Below are positions 4,997-7,346 of a DNA stretch of 7,346 bases, in pieces. The stretch's first letter is position 1. Each line of letters starts with the position of its first letter. Source of the stretch: JBBKWG01 sp037968835 (GTDB lineage: Bacteria; Pseudomonadota; Alphaproteobacteria; Rhodobacterales; Rhodobacteraceae); contig JBBKWG010000261.1 in the NCBI GenBank assembly GCA_037968835.1, positions 1 through 7,346 on the forward strand. The letters run 5' to 3'. The position numbers were made by a program, and so were the translations under genes. The notes beneath the pieces were generated by a model. The model saw nothing but the letters and a program-made list of their open reading frames with translations, searched no databases and had not been told where the DNA came from.

Positions 4997-6150
4997 AGCG
5001 TCGCCAGCGTCGCCAGGGGAATGCGAAGCCGCAACACGTGCCCGGACGTGACATCAGGATACTCCGCCTCGGCATCCAGGGACTGTGCCGCCGCGCCAAT
5101 GATCTTCGTACCCAGACCGACTCCGGCCGTACCAGCTGACATACCTACGCCGTCATCGGACATATCGAACACCAGTTGGTCGCCTTCGCGCGTCGCCTTT
5201 ATCATTATTTTACCGGTACTTCGGTCCTCGAAAGCGTATTTTACCGCGTTCGCGACACACTCGTTGATGACGATGGCCATGGGCGTGGCGTGTCGCGTTC
5301 CGATCCGAAGCGGCGGAACATCGTGGCTTAGCTCGATACCGTCAGGCAGCACGCTGCGCAGATCATCGACGAGATTTGAGATGTAATCGGACAGGCTGAC
5401 TTCGCGGTCCACAGCCGATCGGTTCAGTTCGCGGTGAACCGACGCAATCGTGGCCACCCGGCGCTGAGCCACGTCCAGCGCGTCTTTCACCGCCGGTTGG
5501 TTGCTTTGCGCAGCCTGAATCCGCAAAAGTGCCGCGACCTGGCTCAAAGAGTTCTTGACCCGGTGGTCGATTTCGTCCCGCAGAATCTCGGTCTGCTTCA
5601 GCGCCGCACGCAGACTTATCTGCGTTTCGTGCAATGCCGCGACATTCTCTTCGCTGCGCCTGAGCGTGGTGGACAGTTCAAGCTGAATGACAGCCTGCCG
5701 GGCCAGACGCTGAAGTCCGACAAGCTGTTGGCTCGACAAGGTGCGCGGTGCTGTATCGTGTATGCAAAGCGTCCCGTACGGCAGACCAGCGCGACCGATC
5801 AGCGGAACACCGGCATAGAATTCCAGCCCGAAACCCTCGCGCACAGCCAGATTGTCGGCGGTCCGGGGGTCGGCGCTCATATCCTCGATCACCAGCGGTC
5901 CGGTGCCAAGGATGGTGTGGGCGCAGGTCGACGCCGCAAGTTCAGTTCCGCAGACATCGGTTCCAAAGTGCGATTTGAACCATTGCCGGTCCTCCGCGAT
6001 CAAGGTGATCAGCGCGATCGGAGCGTCGCAGACTTGCGCGGCAAGTTCTGTCAGGTCGTCAAATCTCAGCTCCGGCTCGGTATCCAGAACGCCAAGTGCG
6101 CGCAATTCGCCAATGCGTTCTTCTTCCAGCGGATGTTTTTGCGCGCGCAT
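4993..6150 (-). CDS. Soluble GAF-domain sensor histidine kinase, HisKA_2 type
   Basis: A 385-residue protein with no membrane segment. A GAF domain spans about 25-160 and carries CAHTI (76-80) and VIEDMSADPR (87-96), typical of this GAF subgroup. A linker coiled coil (about 160-190) leads to a HisKA_2 dimerisation domain whose H-box is EIDHRVKNSLSQ (193-204), with H196 the phosphorylated residue. The HATPase domain shows the N-box NECVANAVKYAF (296-307), the G1 box DDGVGM (332-337) and the G2 box GVGLG (343-347). Kinases of this family in alphaproteobacteria often signal to PhyR or to stand-alone receivers; no response regulator is present here, so the partner is unknown. The GAF ligand could be a small molecule or redox signal. 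The start is ATG at 6150 with GAGGGA nine bases upstream. It follows the ABC ATPase by 49 bases in the same direction, so the two may be co-transcribed. Confidence 0.93.
   Translation of the reverse strand: MRAQKHPLEEERIGELRALGVLDTEPELRFDDLTELAAQVCDAPIALITLIAEDRQWFKSHFGTDVCGTELAASTCAHTILGTGPLVIEDMSADPRTADNLAVREGFGLEFYAGVPLIGRAGLPYGTLCIHDTAPRTLSSQQLVGLQRLARQAVIQLELSTTLRRSEENVAALHETQISLRAALKQTEILRDEIDHRVKNSLSQVAALLRIQAAQSNQPAVKDALDVAQRRVATIASVHRELNRSAVDREVSLSDYISNLVDDLRSVLPDGIELSHDVPPLRIGTRHATPMAIVINECVANAVKYAFEDRSTGKIMIKATREGDQLVFDMSDDGVGMSAGTAGVGLGTKIIGAAAQSLDAEAEYPDVTSGHVLRLRIPLATLATL
4999..5016 (-). repeat. 9-base tandem duplication at the 3' end of the kinase gene
   Basis: CGTCGCCAG occurs twice head to tail on the plus strand and encodes the repeated Ala-Thr-Leu at the very C-terminus (LATLATL). 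It is in frame and sits outside the ATPase fold, so it probably has little functional effect; replication slippage is the simplest origin. Confidence 0.75.
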
Positions 6151-6199
6151 GTTGTCTTGTCCCTCTTCAACGCGGATTACAGCCTTGCAAAGCCGGTGT

Positions 6200-7282
6200 C
6201 TATCTCACCGGGAATACGAAGCAACGGCCCCGGCGGATCATCAGCCAAAGCGCGGTGCCGGGTTTGGGCAGGAAAACCGATGGCACCGTTGCCTTCAGGA
6301 TCGAACCATCGTGTTCCATCGCGAATTCGATCAGGCTCTCGCGGCCCATATAGCGCGAGCGCACGACCGTGGCCCGCGCCGGAGTGCCATCCTCGGGCGT
6401 CGGATGCGGCCCGCGGCCATCGCGATCGAAATCAATCCGCACATGTTGGGGACGGATCACGATATCGACTTCGGTCCCATCCGGGAAGCCCGGCGCCAGA
6501 AACGCACCAAACGGCGTATCGGTCAACGCCCCATGAACGACGCCGCAAATCACATTGATATCACTGAAGAAAGCCGCGGCATCCTTGTCGACGGGCGCGT
6601 TGTAGACGTTATACGGCGCGCCCTGTTGCACGATCCGCCCGGCGCGCATCAGCGCAATCTCGTCGGCCATCCGCATTGCCTCGTCAGGTTCATGCGTGAC
6701 CAGCAAAACTGCGGTATTCGCTTCTTTCAGGATATCCAGCGTTTCGTCGCGGATGCCGTCGCGGAGCCGGTTATCCAGTCCCGAAAAAGGCTCGTCCAGC
6801 AGCATGATCTTGGGGCGTGGTGCAATCGCGCGCGCCAGCGCCACCCGCTGCTGCTCGCCGCCGGATAGCTCATGGGGATAAGCGTCAAGAAAGTCCTCTA
6901 GATGAACCCTTTCCAGCATCTCTTTGACACGACACGCTTTTTCGGTTCTCGACCCGCTCAACCCAAAGGCCACATTCTCGGCAACGCTCAGGTGCGGGAA
7001 TAACGCAAAGTCCTGAAACATCAGGCCGATTTGACGCGCTTCAGGCGGATCATGCTGGATATCGTCGGAAACCACGCGTCCGTCGACCAGAATCCGCCCT
7101 CTGTTCTGCCGATCGACACCTGCGATGATCCTGAGCGTCGTCGATTTGCCGCAACCCGATGGGCCGAGCAGACACGTCACTTGACCGGGCCGCACCCTGA
7201 GCGAGACGTTCGACACCACGTCGCGACCGCCGAAGCGGCGCGTGATCCCCTGCGCCTCGAACCCTGCCGTGTCGTCGCTCAA
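6200..7282 (-). CDS. fbpC: FbpC-type ferric iron ABC transporter ATP-binding subunit
   Basis: A 360-residue ABC ATPase that would drive import by a periplasmic-binding-protein-dependent transporter from the cytoplasmic side of the inner membrane. Motifs in order: Walker A GPSGCGKST (40-48), Q-loop Gln90 in FQDFALFPHLSV, signature LSGGEQQR (139-146), Walker B IMLLDE (159-164), D-loop SGLD (167-170) and H-loop His197. The C-terminal third (about 245-357) is a TOBE-type regulatory domain, which gives the length usual for FbpC/PotA-like subunits. The ALFPHLSVAENVAFGL stretch and DEPFSGLDNRLRDGIRDE favour the ferric-iron (FbpC) branch, but putrescine, sulfate or other substrates cannot be excluded without the permease and binding protein, which would lie beyond the right edge. 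The start is TTG at 7282 with GAGG five bases upstream; no ATG or GTG occurs in frame between it and the upstream in-frame stop. Confidence 0.85.
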   Translation of the reverse strand: MSDDTAGFEAQGITRRFGGRDVVSNVSLRVRPGQVTCLLGPSGCGKSTTLRIIAGVDRQNRGRILVDGRVVSDDIQHDPPEARQIGLMFQDFALFPHLSVAENVAFGLSGSRTEKACRVKEMLERVHLEDFLDAYPHELSGGEQQRVALARAIAPRPKIMLLDEPFSGLDNRLRDGIRDETLDILKEANTAVLLVTHEPDEAMRMADEIALMRAGRIVQQGAPYNVYNAPVDKDAAAFFSDINVICGVVHGALTDTPFGAFLAPGFPDGTEVDIVIRPQHVRIDFDRDGRGPHPTPEDGTPARATVVRSRYMGRESLIEFAMEHDGSILKATVPSVFLPKPGTALWLMIRRGRCFVFPVR

Positions 7283-7297
7283 ACCTGCCTCGCCCTC

Positions 7298-7322
7298 AAT
7301 CCCGAGAAAAGCGGTCGGGATT
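7298..7322. promoter_or_regulatory. 8-base perfect inverted repeat upstream of the ABC ATPase start
   Basis: AATCCCGA, a 9-base loop, then TCGGGATT, ending 15 bases before the TTG start codon of the minus-strand ATPase gene. There is no T-run after it, so it is not a clear intrinsic terminator for an upstream gene. It lies just before the ribosome binding site and could be a leader hairpin affecting translation or an operator. It does not match a Fur, Mur, Irr or RirA motif that I can recognise. Confidence 0.4.
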
Positions 7323-7346
7323 AAGGCGAAATAGCAACCTCAAGCC

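Noticed and set aside
5434..6868. Long plus-strand frames opposite the kinase and ABC ATPase genes
   Set aside because: They are antisense to strongly supported genes, share no recognisable motif and lack convincing ribosome binding sites.
1..7346. Mobile element, CRISPR array, toxin-antitoxin or other defence system
   Set aside because: No transposase, terminal repeats, spaced direct repeats or small paired genes are seen; all coding capacity is explained by nine chromosomal-type genes.

Overview
The window looks like the chromosome of an alphaproteobacterium, most probably a Rhodobacterales (Roseobacter-group) species. This rests on the high GC content, the style of the TatA/TatB/TatC proteins (short TatA, Lys/Ala/Pro-tailed TatB, TatC with an extended periplasmic loop and acidic tail), a HisKA_2-type soluble histidine kinase, a YafY-type WYL regulator and an FbpC-type ATPase. 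It is an inference from protein character, not from a marker gene. No rRNA, tRNA, CRISPR array, insertion sequence or phage gene is visible.

Region 1 (1-4054, all minus strand, transcribed right to left) is a compact housekeeping block: tatA, tatB, tatC, a DUF815-family P-loop ATPase, a YciK-like short-chain dehydrogenase/reductase and surE, which runs off the left edge. tatB/tatC and tatC/ATPase overlap by 4 bases (ATGA and GTGA), so these three genes are very probably translationally coupled. Gaps of about 110 bases separate the ATPase, the SDR and surE, so these may have additional promoters. The tat genes make the twin-arginine translocase that exports folded proteins. SurE is a metal-dependent nucleotide/phosphate monoesterase. 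The ATPase has no established function, and its coupling to tatC is the most interesting functional hint here.

Region 2 (4055-4300) is a divergent control region. It holds a perfect 10-base inverted repeat with a 6-base spacer, flanked by two copies of GTATTATC in opposite orientation that could be the -10 regions of divergent promoters. To its right the plus-strand gene encodes a YafY-like HTH/WYL transcription regulator, whose likely operator is this palindrome.

Region 3 (4993-7346, minus strand) has an FbpC-type ABC transporter ATPase followed after 49 bases by a soluble GAF/HisKA_2 sensor histidine kinase. The kinase and the WYL regulator converge and share their stop codons (TTAA). The ATPase's permease and binding protein presumably lie beyond the right edge, and no response regulator partner is in the window.

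Overall the window is mostly ordinary. I found no convincing new multi-gene system. The points worth checking are the Tat-coupled ATPase, the palindrome in the divergent promoter, the atypical active site of the SDR, and the kinase linked to the transporter gene.
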